Assembly (NCBI RefSeq): GCF_035917415.1
Contig: NZ_CP109073.1
Span: 3,890,501 to 3,954,500 of the forward strand
DNA from: Streptomyces sp. NBC_01803
GTDB taxonomy: Bacteria > Actinomycetota > Actinomycetes > Streptomycetales > Streptomycetaceae
Length of the DNA stretch: 64,000 bases
Direction of reading: 5' to 3'
Shown here: in pieces, positions 1 through 9,137 of the stretch
How positions within the stretch are numbered: the stretch's first letter is position 1
Layout of the letters: every line of letters begins with the position of its first letter
Notes under the pieces: model-generated
Told to the model about the DNA's origin: nothing
The model's database searches: none
Seen by the model: only the letters and a program-made list of their open reading frames with translations
Program-made: the position numbers and the translations under genes

Positions 1-12
1 GGGACAGGCCAC

Positions 13-399
13 ATGACCGGCACGACGCCCGACTGGGAGGCGTTGCGCGCGGCGGCCCGGGATGCCATGTCCCGGGCCTACGCCCCGTACTCGCGATACC
101 CGGTGGGCGCCGCCGCCCTGGTGGACGACGGGCGGACGGTGACCGGCTGCAATGTGGAGAACGCCTCCTACGGCCTCGGCCTGTGCGCCGAGTGCGGCCT
201 GGTCTCCGCCCTGCACGCCACCGGCGGCGGCCGGCTGACCCACTTCACCTGCTGCGACGGCCGGGGCAACGTGATCACGCCGTGCGGGCGCTGCCGCCAG
301 TTGCTGATGGAGCACGGCGGCCCGACGCTGCGGGTGGACACGGCGGACGGCATCCGGCCGCTGTCCGACCTGCTGCCCGACGCCTGGCACCTCGACTAG
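13..399 (+). CDS. cdd: Cytidine deaminase
   Basis: This enzyme deaminates cytidine and deoxycytidine to uridine and deoxyuridine in the cytosol, feeding pyrimidine salvage. The 128-residue length is normal for the tetrameric class. The substrate motif NVEN (47-50) is followed by CAEC (58-61), in which C58 is a zinc ligand and E60 the catalytic acid; PCGRC (90-94) supplies the other two zinc cysteines. The start ATG lies 12 nt inside the window, so its ribosome site and any upstream gene are mostly out of view. It ends 17 nt before deoA on the same strand, which points to one nucleoside-salvage transcript. The identification is secure. Confidence 0.95.
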   Translation: MTGTTPDWEALRAAARDAMSRAYAPYSRYPVGAAALVDDGRTVTGCNVENASYGLGLCAECGLVSALHATGGGRLTHFTCCDGRGNVITPCGRCRQLLMEHGGPTLRVDTADGIRPLSDLLPDAWHLD

Positions 400-416
400 T
401 GGAGAGCCGCACACCC

Positions 417-1694
<1,278 letters not shown>

Positions 1695-1848
1695 CGTTTC
1701 CGACACGTCTGTTCAGCGACTCGAAACGTTCATGCCAAACACATCACCGACTGTCCATAATGTCGGAATTTTTGCCATGATCGTTGCTGATGCCTTGTAC
1801 CCTGAAGAACGGTTTTGGCGGACCGACACGGCAGGAGGTGAGACTGCG

Positions 1849-1902
1849 ATGCGCAGCGAACCTCCCAGCCATCCCCCGCGCCGCGTCATCCCGCCCAGGT
1901 AG
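1849..1902 (+). CDS. Proline-rich leader peptide upstream of mgtE (17 aa)
   Basis: A 17-codon ORF reads MRSEPPSHPPRRVIPPR and stops at TAG. It is preceded by AGGAGGTG at 1833-1840, a far better ribosome site than that of mgtE itself. Six of 17 codons are proline, in three Pro-Pro pairs (residues 5-6, 9-10, 15-16), and an Arg-Arg pair is present. Proline-rich leader ORFs of this size (MgtL, MgtP) couple Mg2+ levels to expression of Mg2+ transporter genes in enterobacteria, and proline-rich upstream ORFs have been reported for mycobacterial Mg2+ genes. Here it lies 81 nt ahead of the Mg2+ transporter mgtE. Function is inferred from composition and position; there is no sequence homology argument. 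Confidence 0.6.
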   Translation: MRSEPPSHPPRRVIPPR

Positions 1903-1983
1903 CCGAGCGGCCTGGGACGGCAGGCGTGTGCGCGCACTCCGGATGCCCGTGATCGCCTTCCGTCTCCTGGGGGTTCCCTCGTC
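1894..1983 (+). promoter_or_regulatory. mgtE leader with mutually exclusive pairings
   Basis: CCCAGG at 1894-1899, the last codons of the leader ORF, can pair with CCTGGG at 1911-1916 to form a short stem-loop. It can equally pair with CCTGGG at 1966-1971, which runs into the GGGGG that is the only purine-rich stretch before the mgtE ATG. Ribosome position on the proline codons could therefore decide whether the mgtE ribosome site is exposed. I see no M-box riboswitch consensus. The pairings are visible directly; their regulatory use is inference. Confidence 0.4.
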
Positions 1984-3309
1984 ATGACCCACCTGCCCGC
2001 CCTGTTGGAAGAGCACGACCTCGCGGGGGCGCTGGAGTGGCTGGAGACGCAGCCGCCGTACGCCATCGCCGACGAGATCGCCCGGATGGACGCCGTGGAG
2101 TCGGTGATCACCTTCCGACTGCTGGACAAGGACCGCGCCCTCGAGGTCTTCGAGGAGCTCGACCCCGTCGACCAGCAGCAGATCCTCCAGGGCCTGCGCG
2201 ACCAGGCGTTCCGCGATCTGGTCGAGAACATGGACCCCGACGACCGGGCCCGGATGCTCAAGGAGGCTCCGGCCAAGGTCGCCCAGCGGGTGCTGGCGGG
2301 GCTGAGCGCGCACGAGCGGCAGATGACCGCCGCGCTGCTGGGCTATCCCGAGGGGTCCGTCGGCCGCTTCATGACGCCGGAGACGGTCGCGCTCCAGCAG
2401 GACCTGACGGTGGGGCAGGCGCTGGAGGTCGTCCGCCGCCGGGGCGCCCATGCCGAGACCATCTACACCCTCCCGGTCGTGGACCGGGGCCGGCGGCTGA
2501 CCGGCATCGTGGAGCTGCGCGAGCTGGTGCTGAGCGAGCCGACCGCGATGGTCTCCGACCTGGTGGTGACCGAGCCGCCCATGGCCAGGGCCACCGCCCG
2601 CGCCGAGGACGCGGCGCGGCTGATGCGCGAGACCAACGTGCTCGACCTGCCGGTGGTGGACAGCGAGGACCGGCTCGTCGGCCTGCTCACCAGTGACGAC
2701 GCCTTCGAGGTCATCGAGGCGGCGGACACCGAGGATGTGGCCCGCCAGGCGGGCGCGGAGCCGCTGGAGCGGCACTACATGTCCGCCAGCGTCTTCCAGC
2801 TCTCCCGCACCCGGATGATGTGGCTGATGCTGCTGCTGGTGGCGGCGACGCTGACCGTCTCCGTCACACAGATGTATGAGGGCGAGCTGAACGCGGTCAC
2901 CGATCTCGCCCTCTTCGTCCCCCTGTTGATCGGCACCGGCGGCAACGCGGGCGCCCAGGCGGCCACGGCGGCGGTCCGCGCCCTGGCGGTGGGCGAGGTC
3001 CGCACCTCCGACCTGATCCGGGTCATCTGGCGCGAGTGCCGCACGGGTCTGCTGCTCGGCTGCATGCTGGCGGGCGTCGGCTTCGTCGTCGGCGCGTTCT
3101 TCGTCGGGCTGGACGTGGCAGCCGTGGTCGGCCTGACCCTGGTGGTGATCTGCGCCTGGGCCTCGACGGTCGGCGGCACGATGCCGCTGCTGGCGAAGAA
3201 GCTGCGGATCGACCCGGCGGTGGTCTCGGCGCCGATGGTCACCACGCTGGTCGACGCGACGGGCCTGGTCATCTACTTCTCCATCGCCAAGGTGATGCTG
3301 GGCATCTGA
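1984..3309 (+). CDS. mgtE: Magnesium transporter MgtE
   Basis: This is a membrane Mg2+ channel/transporter gated by cytosolic Mg2+. The 441 residues follow the family order: an N-terminal superhelical domain (about 1-125, rich in Asp/Glu), two CBS domains (about 130-260), a connecting helix, and a membrane domain of about five helices (270-441) containing GTGGNAGAQAA, the conserved pore-region signature. The start is the ATG that gives the conserved beginning LPALLEEHDL. Its own ribosome site is poor (GGGGG at 1969-1973), consistent with control by the preceding leader. The downstream neighbour is an unrelated oxidoreductase. Confidence 0.93.
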   Translation: MTHLPALLEEHDLAGALEWLETQPPYAIADEIARMDAVESVITFRLLDKDRALEVFEELDPVDQQQILQGLRDQAFRDLVENMDPDDRARMLKEAPAKVAQRVLAGLSAHERQMTAALLGYPEGSVGRFMTPETVALQQDLTVGQALEVVRRRGAHAETIYTLPVVDRGRRLTGIVELRELVLSEPTAMVSDLVVTEPPMARATARAEDAARLMRETNVLDLPVVDSEDRLVGLLTSDDAFEVIEAADTEDVARQAGAEPLERHYMSASVFQLSRTRMMWLMLLLVAATLTVSVTQMYEGELNAVTDLALFVPLLIGTGGNAGAQAATAAVRALAVGEVRTSDLIRVIWRECRTGLLLGCMLAGVGFVVGAFFVGLDVAAVVGLTLVVICAWASTVGGTMPLLAKKLRIDPAVVSAPMVTTLVDATGLVIYFSIAKVMLGI

Positions 3310-3375
3310 CGGCGACAGTGGTGAAGCCGGGAAGCGGGGAAGCCGGACATGTCGTGATCGCCTACGCTGGGCGGC

Positions 3376-3810
3376 ATGGCTGAAACAGAGATTCACGACA
3401 GCCCGACGAGCTGGGTGAGTGATCATATCCGGCGCTACGTCGAGACGGACGGCCGCGAAGGTCACCTCTGGCGCGACGGCGTCCCGACGCTGCTCCTGAC
3501 CACCCGGGGCCGCAAGTCCGGCGTGCTGCGCCGCACGGCCCTGATCTACGGCCGGGATGGCGAGGACTTCCTGATCGTCGCCTCGCAGGGCGGCAAGCCC
3601 GATCACCCCGCCTGGTATCACAACCTGGTGGCCGACCCCGAGGTCCGACTCCAGGTCGGCGCCGACAAGTTCACGGCCAGGGCCCGCACGGCGACCCCGG
3701 AGGAGCGGGCCCGGCTGTGGCCGCGGATGACCGAGATCTGGCCCGACTACGACGACTACCAGACGAAGACGTCCCGGGAGATCCCGATCGTCGTCCTGAC
3801 CCGCGTCTGA
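3376..3810 (+). CDS. Deazaflavin (F420)-dependent nitroreductase-family oxidoreductase
   Basis: The 144-residue protein belongs to the DDN / split-beta-barrel family that uses coenzyme F420 in actinobacteria. Family hallmarks are TTRGRKSGVLRRTAL (about 42-56), which forms the cofactor phosphate pocket, and ASQGGKPDHPAWYHNL (about 72-87). The substrate cannot be deduced. A -10-like TACGCT at 3363-3368 sits 7 nt before the ATG, so the mRNA is probably leaderless and independent of mgtE. Immediately downstream is the relic of a TetR gene, which may once have been associated with it. Confidence 0.87.
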   Translation: MAETEIHDSPTSWVSDHIRRYVETDGREGHLWRDGVPTLLLTTRGRKSGVLRRTALIYGRDGEDFLIVASQGGKPDHPAWYHNLVADPEVRLQVGADKFTARARTATPEERARLWPRMTEIWPDYDDYQTKTSREIPIVVLTRV

Positions 3811-3880
3811 GCGGGCGAGCGCGCCCGGCCGCGGTGTGCGCGGCGGGCGCGCTCCACCGCGTCCGGGCTCCGTCGGCGAC

Positions 3881-4190
3881 TGGCCGGCCACCTGGTGCGC
3901 CGGGCCCGGCTTCCGGGGCCGCGCCTTCGTCCACGCCTTCGGGGAGTTGGGCGCTTCGTCTCGGACGCCGTGGTCCGCGCCGCCCGCGACCACCAGCGCG
4001 CGCCGCGGGAGCACCTCGCCGGTCTCGTCGACAGCCCGCGGGTCGGCGATCCCGCGGCGCTGACCCCGTGGGCGCCGCTCCTGGTCGAGGGGGCGATCAC
4101 CATGGCCGCCATCGACGGCGACCCGGCCCCCGCCCGCCGGGCGCGCGGCGGCCGAGGCCCTGATGGCGACGGCGCGGACGGGGTCGGCGG
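3881..4190 (+). pseudogene. Relic of a TetR-family regulator (C-terminal part)
   Basis: Three pieces in different frames resemble consecutive parts of a TetR C-terminal domain. The first contains GPGFRGRAFVHAFGELG (about 3899-3950). After a frame change comes REHLAGLVDSPRVGDP, then LLVEGAITMAAIDGDPAPARRA (to about 4146). After a second frame change comes AAEALMATARTG. TetR proteins of the type with FRGCAFxNAxxE, then LYDGAxVxAxxDGDP, then ARxAAEALL have this exact order. No N-terminal helix-turn-helix remains upstream. At least two frameshifts plus a 5' deletion make it non-functional. Its 3' end faces the 3' end of an equally decayed epimerase gene. Confidence 0.6.
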
Positions 4191-4222
4191 GCGCCGGTCC
4201 GCGCAGGCGGCCGGCGGGCGGC

Positions 4223-4360
4223 TCAGGAGGCTCCGGAGAGGACCGCGGGGACCGGCTCGCGCCATGCGGCGAGGCGTCTCACCGTGTGACCGGCCTGGAG
4301 GAGCCGGACGGCCACCGAACCGCCGATGTAACCGGTCGCACCGGTGACGAAGACCTTCAC
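4223..4360 (-). pseudogene. Truncated NAD-dependent epimerase/dehydratase remnant
   Basis: A GTG start with a good GGGAGGAG ribosome site opens a frame whose first 27 residues are a canonical Rossmann start (KVFVTGATGYIGGSVAVRLL, then QAGHTV). The match stops there; 17 unrelated-looking residues follow and then a stop, whereas family members have about 300 residues. The 5' end of the gene is therefore intact and nearly all of the body has been deleted. A complete epimerase of the same superfamily starts about 1 kb away on the same strand, but its N-terminus (HVVIGAGPIGSGVARLL) is clearly different, so this is not a simple recent duplicate. Confidence 0.65.
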
Positions 4361-4450
4361 CGGGCTCCTCCCGTCGGGGAGTCGGCCGCGCTCCCTTTGT
4401 TGTGTGCGCCGAATATGTCCTCTCACGGGTTACCGCGCGTGCAAGCTCGG

Positions 4451-5377
4451 TCAGGCGGACGCCCGGTGGCCTTCGGCCATCTCCAGCAGCGCCTGGTCGA
4501 ACGGCGTCGGCTTGACCCCGAGCACCCGCTCGGCCGCCTCCGCATTCACCACCAGCGGGCGCCGGTCGAGGTAGAGGATCTCGGGCAGCTCGGCCACGAT
4601 CGGGTCGGCCAGCCCCGCCTGGGCGACCTCCTCGTCCGTCATCTCGCGCAGCCGGGGCGCGGGAGAGCCGGTCAGCCCGGCCAGGCGGGCGGTCAGCTCC
4701 CGGGCCGAGGCATGGGAGGTGGACGGGGCGTGCCAGGCACGGCCGAAGGCCTCGTCCGTCCTGGCCGCCGCCACCAGCGTGGCGGCGGCGTCGCCGACGT
4801 GGGTCCAGGCGTGCGGCGCGTCGAGGTCCGCCGGGTAGGCGGCGGGCTCGCCGGCCAGGATGTTCGCGGTGATCATCAGGTTGTAGAGCGAGCCCGCGCC
4901 CCGGCCGAGGAAGTCGCTGGCCCGCACCTCGGTGGCGCGCAGCCAGCCGGCCTCGTGCGCGGCCAGCGCGTCCTCCCACATCCGCACCCGCACCTGGCCC
5001 TTGCGCGAGGTCGGCGCCAGCGGCAGGTCCTCGGTGAGCGGCCCGTCCACCGGGCCGTACCCATACAGGTTGCCCATCAGGACATAGCGCGCCCCGGTGC
5101 GCTCGGCGGCCGAGATCGCCGCGTCGGACAGCGGCGGGAACTCCTCGGGCCAGCGGTTGTAGGGCGGCGCCGCGCAGTTGAACAGGGTGGTGGCGTCGGT
5201 GGTCAGCTCCGTCAGCCGGGCGGCGTCGGTCGCGTCGGCCGCCACCCGCTCGACCGACGGATGGTCGGGGCCGCCGCCGCCGCGGGTGACGACGCGGACC
5301 CGGTCGCCGGAGTCCGCGAGCAGGCGGGCGACGCCCGAGCCGATGGGGCCGGCGCCGATGACGACATGCGTGGGCAT
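4451..5377 (-). CDS. NAD-dependent epimerase/dehydratase family protein
   Basis: The 308-residue protein is an extended SDR-like oxidoreductase. GAGPIGSGVARLL near the N-terminus forms the dinucleotide-binding turn. The usual Tyr-x3-Lys catalytic pair is not obvious: MGNLYGYG (about 109-116) occupies the region but no lysine is spaced correctly, so this may be an atypical member resembling NmrA-like or NAD-binding proteins of secondary metabolism. The substrate is unknown. It is divergent from the GlxA-type activator at 5500, which may control it across the 122-nt shared gap. Confidence 0.78.
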   Translation of the reverse strand: MPTHVVIGAGPIGSGVARLLADSGDRVRVVTRGGGGPDHPSVERVAADATDAARLTELTTDATTLFNCAAPPYNRWPEEFPPLSDAAISAAERTGARYVLMGNLYGYGPVDGPLTEDLPLAPTSRKGQVRVRMWEDALAAHEAGWLRATEVRASDFLGRGAGSLYNLMITANILAGEPAAYPADLDAPHAWTHVGDAAATLVAAARTDEAFGRAWHAPSTSHASARELTARLAGLTGSPAPRLREMTDEEVAQAGLADPIVAELPEILYLDRRPLVVNAEAAERVLGVKPTPFDQALLEMAEGHRASA

Positions 5378-5499
5378 GGGTGTACTCCTGGGGACGACAG
5401 GGAGGCTGACCCGGACGGGAATATCCGGTGCCCCACTCTCCGTTCGCCCGGCGGGCTCACGGTAGGGGCCCGCGTGCCAATCATCCGGAGGTTCGGGCC

Positions 5500-6462
5500 A
5501 TGGCCGAGACCCCGCACCGCGTCGCCGTCGTCGCCGTGCCGCCCGTCACGACATTCGATCTCGCCATTCCGGGATTCGTGTTCGGGGAGCTGGGCCCGGC
5601 GGGCCGGCCCGCCTACGAGGTGCGGGTCTGCGCCGTGCGGCCCGGCATCATCCAGGGGCTCGGCGGCCTGGACGTCGTCGTCCCGCACGATCTGGGCGTG
5701 ATCGCGGAGGCGGACACGGTCGTCGTCACGGGCATCGGCGAACGGGAGGAGACCGACACCCGGGTGCTCGACGCGCTGCGCGAGGCCGCGGCGGCGGGCA
5801 AGCGGATCGCGTCGATCTGCTCCGGCTCGTTCGTGCTGGCCCAGGCCGGGCTGCTGGACGGGCGCAGCGCGACGACCTACTGGGCGGTCAGCGACGAGTT
5901 CCGCCGGAGGTTCCCTGATGTGGACCTGGTGGGCGACGTGCTCTTCGTGGACGATGGGCAGGTACTGACCTCGGCCGGCGGCTCGGCCGGGGTCGATCTC
6001 TGTCTGCATCTGATCCGCGCCGATCTCGGCGCCGCCGTGGCCGGTGAGGCCGCCCGCCAGCTGGTGGCCGCCCCCGCCCGGCCGGGCGGACAGGCCCAGC
6101 TCGTCCGGGACCCCGTGCCGCCGGAGAGTGGGCTGTCGCTGGCGGCCACCCGGGAGTGGGCGCTGTGCCGGCTGGCGGAGCCGCTGTCGCTGACCGATCT
6201 CGCCGCCCACGCGAGCACGAGCGTCCGCACGCTGACCCGCCGCTTCCGGGCGGAGACCGGGCTCAGCCCGCTCCAGTGGCTGCTGCACCGGCGCTTGGAC
6301 CGGGCCCTTGAGCTGCTGGAGACGACGGATCTGCCGATGGATCACATCGCCCACCGCAGCGGCATCGGCACCGCCGACTCGCTGCGCCGCCACCTCGCCC
6401 GCCGCACCGGTCTCACGCCGCGCGCCTATCGCGCCGCCTTCGGCCGCGCGCCCGCGGCGTAG
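5500..6462 (+). CDS. GlxA-type AraC-family transcriptional regulator
   Basis: The 320-residue cytosolic regulator has an N-terminal DJ-1/PfpI (class I glutamine amidotransferase-like) sensor domain (about 8-190) containing SICSGSFVLAQAGLLDGRSAT, whose Cys is the nucleophile-elbow position. A C-terminal AraC double helix-turn-helix domain follows (about 215-320) with HASTSVRTLTRRFRAETG and the signature ending LRRHLARRTGLTPRAYR. The ATG at 5500 is preferred over an upstream start because CCGGAGG lies at 5485-5491 and the family begins with RVAVVAVPP. It probably responds to a small ligand and acts on the divergent epimerase, though the sequence does not show the target. Confidence 0.88.
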   Translation: MAETPHRVAVVAVPPVTTFDLAIPGFVFGELGPAGRPAYEVRVCAVRPGIIQGLGGLDVVVPHDLGVIAEADTVVVTGIGEREETDTRVLDALREAAAAGKRIASICSGSFVLAQAGLLDGRSATTYWAVSDEFRRRFPDVDLVGDVLFVDDGQVLTSAGGSAGVDLCLHLIRADLGAAVAGEAARQLVAAPARPGGQAQLVRDPVPPESGLSLAATREWALCRLAEPLSLTDLAAHASTSVRTLTRRFRAETGLSPLQWLLHRRLDRALELLETTDLPMDHIAHRSGIGTADSLRRHLARRTGLTPRAYRAAFGRAPAA

Positions 6463-7005
6463 GAAGAACGCCACGGCGACGACGGCCGACGGCATGAGCG
6501 CCGTGGCGCCGGCCGTCGCCGGGCGGAAGGCGACGGGCCCCGGAACCGTCCGCCCGTCCGGCCCAGGGAATGCGGCGAGGCACGACCTCGCTCCGGCGCC
6601 GGACGAGATCGAGGGCGAGGAGGGCGAGACACTCGGCGAAAGGGAGAGCCCGATCATGTGCGCCGGCTCCGGGAGCCTTGTCCCACCGGGGCGCGGCCCC
6701 GAGCCGACGGCGGAGCCGGGCGGCACACCGGGCGCTCCGGCGATCCGCCGGAGCCCGGCGGGCGGCGGAGGCAGGCCGGTGACGCGCGCCGGCCGGCGGA
6801 CCCGGCGGCGCGGTGCGGCGGGGGAGACGGGAGGGGGCGGAGCGGGAACGGGTGACGGTGCCATGCGGACTCTCCCGGTGCGGGCGTGTGGTGCCCTCCC
6901 AGGATCGGCCGGGACCCGGCCGGCTCGCGTCAGACTCAGGTCGCGTCTTGATCAACACTTCGGCGTACCCCGGCATCACACCCGAGGCCGATGCCTGACG
7001 CCCCC
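6463..7005. other. Gene-poor stretch, no supported gene
   Basis: About 540 bases between two regulators. Reading frames cross it on both strands but are Arg/Pro/Gly-rich, have no ribosome site, and lack the codon periodicity of neighbouring genes. One minus-strand frame contains a short hydrophobic run (about 6555-6470) that could be the last trace of a small membrane protein, but nothing further supports it. Confidence 0.5.
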
Positions 7006-7617
7006 TCAGGCGCTGATTCCGGTGAGCAGCGTGTCCGCCAGCGTCGTGGAGAACTCACGCAGCGGCGTCGGCGGCTCCTCCTCCCAGAAGCAGTGCAGGA
7101 ACGCGCGCTGGAAGCAGGCCCCGAGCAGCAGCGACGCGGTGGCGGCGGGGTCGGCGCCCCGGCTGACGCGGCCTCTTCGCCGTTCGCCGCGCAGATAGGC
7201 GGTCAGCGCGCGTAGCAGCTCCTCCGGACCGGTGTCCATCTCGCGCAGCGCCGCGCGGTGCCGGCGCAGCAAGGCGGGCTCGGCGAAGAGGGAGAAGGAG
7301 ATGGAGCCGACCGACAGGTAGAACTCGACGGCGTGCTCGGCGATCTCGGCCAGGCACTCGGCCAGGGAACGGTCGCCCGGATCGTCGGCCAGCCGCGCCA
7401 GCAGCGGGCCGATGTGCGGCAGCCGCTCCTGGAGGACCCGGACGAAGATCTCCTCCTTGCTCCCGTAGTGCTTGTAGAGCGCGGCCTCGGAGCAGCCCGC
7501 CGCCTGCGCGATCGCCTTGGTGGTCGTGTGCGCCAGGCCGGTGGTGCGCATGAGCTGCTCGGCGGCGTCGAGGATGCGGACCCGGGTGGCGACGGGAGCC
7601 GAAGACTGGAGTGACAC
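7006..7617 (-). CDS. TetR/AcrR-family transcriptional regulator
   Basis: This is a 203-residue cytosolic repressor. The N-terminal helix-turn-helix domain (about 10-57) shows RILDAAEQLM, then TTKAIAQAAGCSEAALYKHYGSKEEIFV, the canonical TetR fold. The C-terminal ligand domain (60-203) is not assignable to a ligand class. The start ATG is preceded by GGAAC and by an imperfect inverted repeat at 7648-7665 that also appears upstream of the cupin dioxygenase-like gene on the same strand, so the protein probably represses itself and that gene. A strong hairpin at 7754-7814 separates the two genes, so they are distinct transcripts. Confidence 0.92.
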   Translation of the reverse strand: MSLQSSAPVATRVRILDAAEQLMRTTGLAHTTTKAIAQAAGCSEAALYKHYGSKEEIFVRVLQERLPHIGPLLARLADDPGDRSLAECLAEIAEHAVEFYLSVGSISFSLFAEPALLRRHRAALREMDTGPEELLRALTAYLRGERRRGRVSRGADPAATASLLLGACFQRAFLHCFWEEEPPTPLREFSTTLADTLLTGISA

Positions 7618-7647
7618 GCGGCGGAGTTCCTTCCGGGCGGAGCGGGT

Positions 7648-7665
7648 GTGAGTGATTACTTACCC
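7648..7665. promoter_or_regulatory. Probable TetR operator (site 1, own gene)
   Basis: GTGAGTGATTACTTACCC lies 31 nt upstream of the TetR start. It is built of GTGAGT and ACTTAC arms with a 4-nt spacer, an almost perfect inverted repeat. Its reverse complement matches 14 of 16 core positions of the site at 8953-8968 ahead of the dioxygenase-like gene. Confidence 0.6.
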
Positions 7666-7753
7666 ACATCAACGGGGTCCAGAGGGGAACCGGAGATCGG
7701 AGGGGCACCGGAGTCCATGGGGCTCGATCCCCCGAGGGCACGTGACGGGTGTG

Positions 7754-7814
7754 GCGTTCCCCGCGCTCCCTCTCCTCGGCGGGGTGAGGAGGGTCCCCGG
7801 AGCGCGGGGAACGC
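7754..7814 (-). terminator. Strong hairpin terminator after the dioxygenase-like gene
   Basis: A 16-bp perfect stem (7754-7769 with 7799-7814) encloses a further CTCCTC/GAGGAG pairing. It begins 13 nt beyond the stop codon of the minus-strand dioxygenase-like gene. There is no U-tract, as is usual in streptomycetes. Confidence 0.7.
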
Positions 7815-7826
7815 GTCCGGGAGGGG

Positions 7827-8879
7827 CTAGAGGAGCGGGTTCCGCTTGGGCTGCTTGTGCAGGCTGAAATGGCCCGTCTCCATCAGCCGCGCCACCTCGC
7901 GCCCGGCCGGGGTGAGGGTCAGCGGGGAGCGGGTCTCCAGCATCCACGCCTGGAAGCTCTTGCCCGGCTCGCTCTCCGGGCCCTGCTGGGTGATGCCCTT
8001 GGGCGTCCACAGCATCGTCCCGGCCTGGTTCACCGCGCCGAAGGCGCCGGGGCCGGCGGTGTAGAGGATCACCTCGTCGTAGTCGGCGTTGCGGTGGATC
8101 TGCGGGCGCTCCAGGCCACGGCCACCCACCGAGTAGAGGCGGGCCAGCTCCCCGTCGTCCGCCAGCAGGCACACCGGCAGGGCCGCCCCGCCGGTCCCCA
8201 CGGCGGACTGGTGGACGTCCCGGAGGTTGAACCGCCGCACGACCGGCTCGCCGTCCGTCTTCAGACAGGCCATCGGGTCGTAGTCGTAGAAGTACGACGT
8301 CAGCTCGCGGCCGTGCCGGATGACCAGCTCGAACTCGTCCTCCACGACGGCCGGCGAGCCCTGCGGGGCCGGGATGTCCACGTGGCGGCGGGTGTCCAGC
8401 ACCCGGGGCCGGTCGTCGGTGCGGAACGCCAGCGCCTCGTCGCTGACGACGATGATCTCCTGGAGCGCCTGGGTGATGGCCGTCAGCCGGTAGGTGACGG
8501 CTCGGGGGAGGAGCACGAAGTCCCCGGCACGCAGGTCCAGGACGCCGAAGTCGGTCTCCAGCCGGGCGCTGCCGCGCAGCACGAAGTGCAGCTCGTCCGC
8601 CGTGACATTGCGCAGGGCGAACGGCATCGGCTCGATGCGCCAGCTGCTCTCGATGCTGACGCCCTGGCCGCCGAGCACCGGCACGGGCAGCCCGCGCCGC
8701 TCGTGCCAGACGTCGTCGGCGAGGTGGTTGAGGTTGACCCGGTGCGGGGCGTACGAGCCGCGCACGCGGGTGTAGGGCGGGGTGTACTGGTCGCGGTGGA
8801 CGGAAGCCGCCGGTCCGGCCAGGCCGTTCCGGGTGTAGAACTCGACGTGCGGCTGGTGGGGTGCGTTCGACGACGTCAC
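7827..8879 (-). CDS. Homogentisate 1,2-dioxygenase-like double-cupin protein
   Basis: The 350-residue protein matches the homogentisate dioxygenase (HgmA-like) superfamily across two cupin domains (about 60-160 and 190-330). Typical features are FVLRGSARLETDFG in the first cupin and RPQIHRNADYDEVILY in the second, where His and Glu of HRNADYDE fit the first two iron ligands. The third ligand region, usually containing G-H-G-P, reads GITQQGPE, so the expected His is absent; activity or substrate may differ. The GTG at 8879 is chosen because GAGGAGGA sits 6-7 nt upstream. A longer ATG start would overlap its putative operator region. It is presumably regulated by the adjacent TetR. Confidence 0.75.
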   Translation of the reverse strand: MTSSNAPHQPHVEFYTRNGLAGPAASVHRDQYTPPYTRVRGSYAPHRVNLNHLADDVWHERRGLPVPVLGGQGVSIESSWRIEPMPFALRNVTADELHFVLRGSARLETDFGVLDLRAGDFVLLPRAVTYRLTAITQALQEIIVVSDEALAFRTDDRPRVLDTRRHVDIPAPQGSPAVVEDEFELVIRHGRELTSYFYDYDPMACLKTDGEPVVRRFNLRDVHQSAVGTGGAALPVCLLADDGELARLYSVGGRGLERPQIHRNADYDEVILYTAGPGAFGAVNQAGTMLWTPKGITQQGPESEPGKSFQAWMLETRSPLTLTPAGREVARLMETGHFSLHKQPKRNPLL

Positions 8880-8950
8880 GGCTGGTTCCTCCTCGAATCC
8901 AGACCAAGGGAAGAGCGAGAGGGGTGGGTGAGCACTCACTCACCCCTCTC

Positions 8951-8969
8951 GGGTAAGTAAATACTCACC
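8951..8969. promoter_or_regulatory. Probable TetR operator (site 2, dioxygenase-like gene)
   Basis: GGGTAAGTAAATACTCACC lies about 70 nt upstream of the GTG start of the dioxygenase-like gene and matches the reverse complement of the site at 7648-7665. Further GTGAGTG/CACTCAC elements at 8928-8945 may form a second, overlapping site. Confidence 0.6.
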
Positions 8970-9137
8970 CCTTCGATCTCGCAAGGCGGTGGACCGCGGC
9001 GAGTTCTCCGGAGGACCCCCGCTGGCGGATCGCAAGACCCTCACGGGAGAAAGGTCCGCCACCGGCCGGGCCCGGGAAGAGACCGGAGCCCGCCGATTCG
9101 GGTGATCAGTGCCGCCCGCCGCCCGCCGCCCGCCCGT

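Noticed and set aside
1695..1848. M-box (ykoK) riboswitch upstream of mgtE
   Set aside because: I could not find the conserved M-box helices or core. The leader-peptide arrangement fits better.
6413..6979. Minus-strand frame in the gene-poor stretch after the GlxA-type gene
   Set aside because: Arg/Pro-rich, no ribosome site and no similarity I recognise; a short hydrophobic run is not enough to call a gene.
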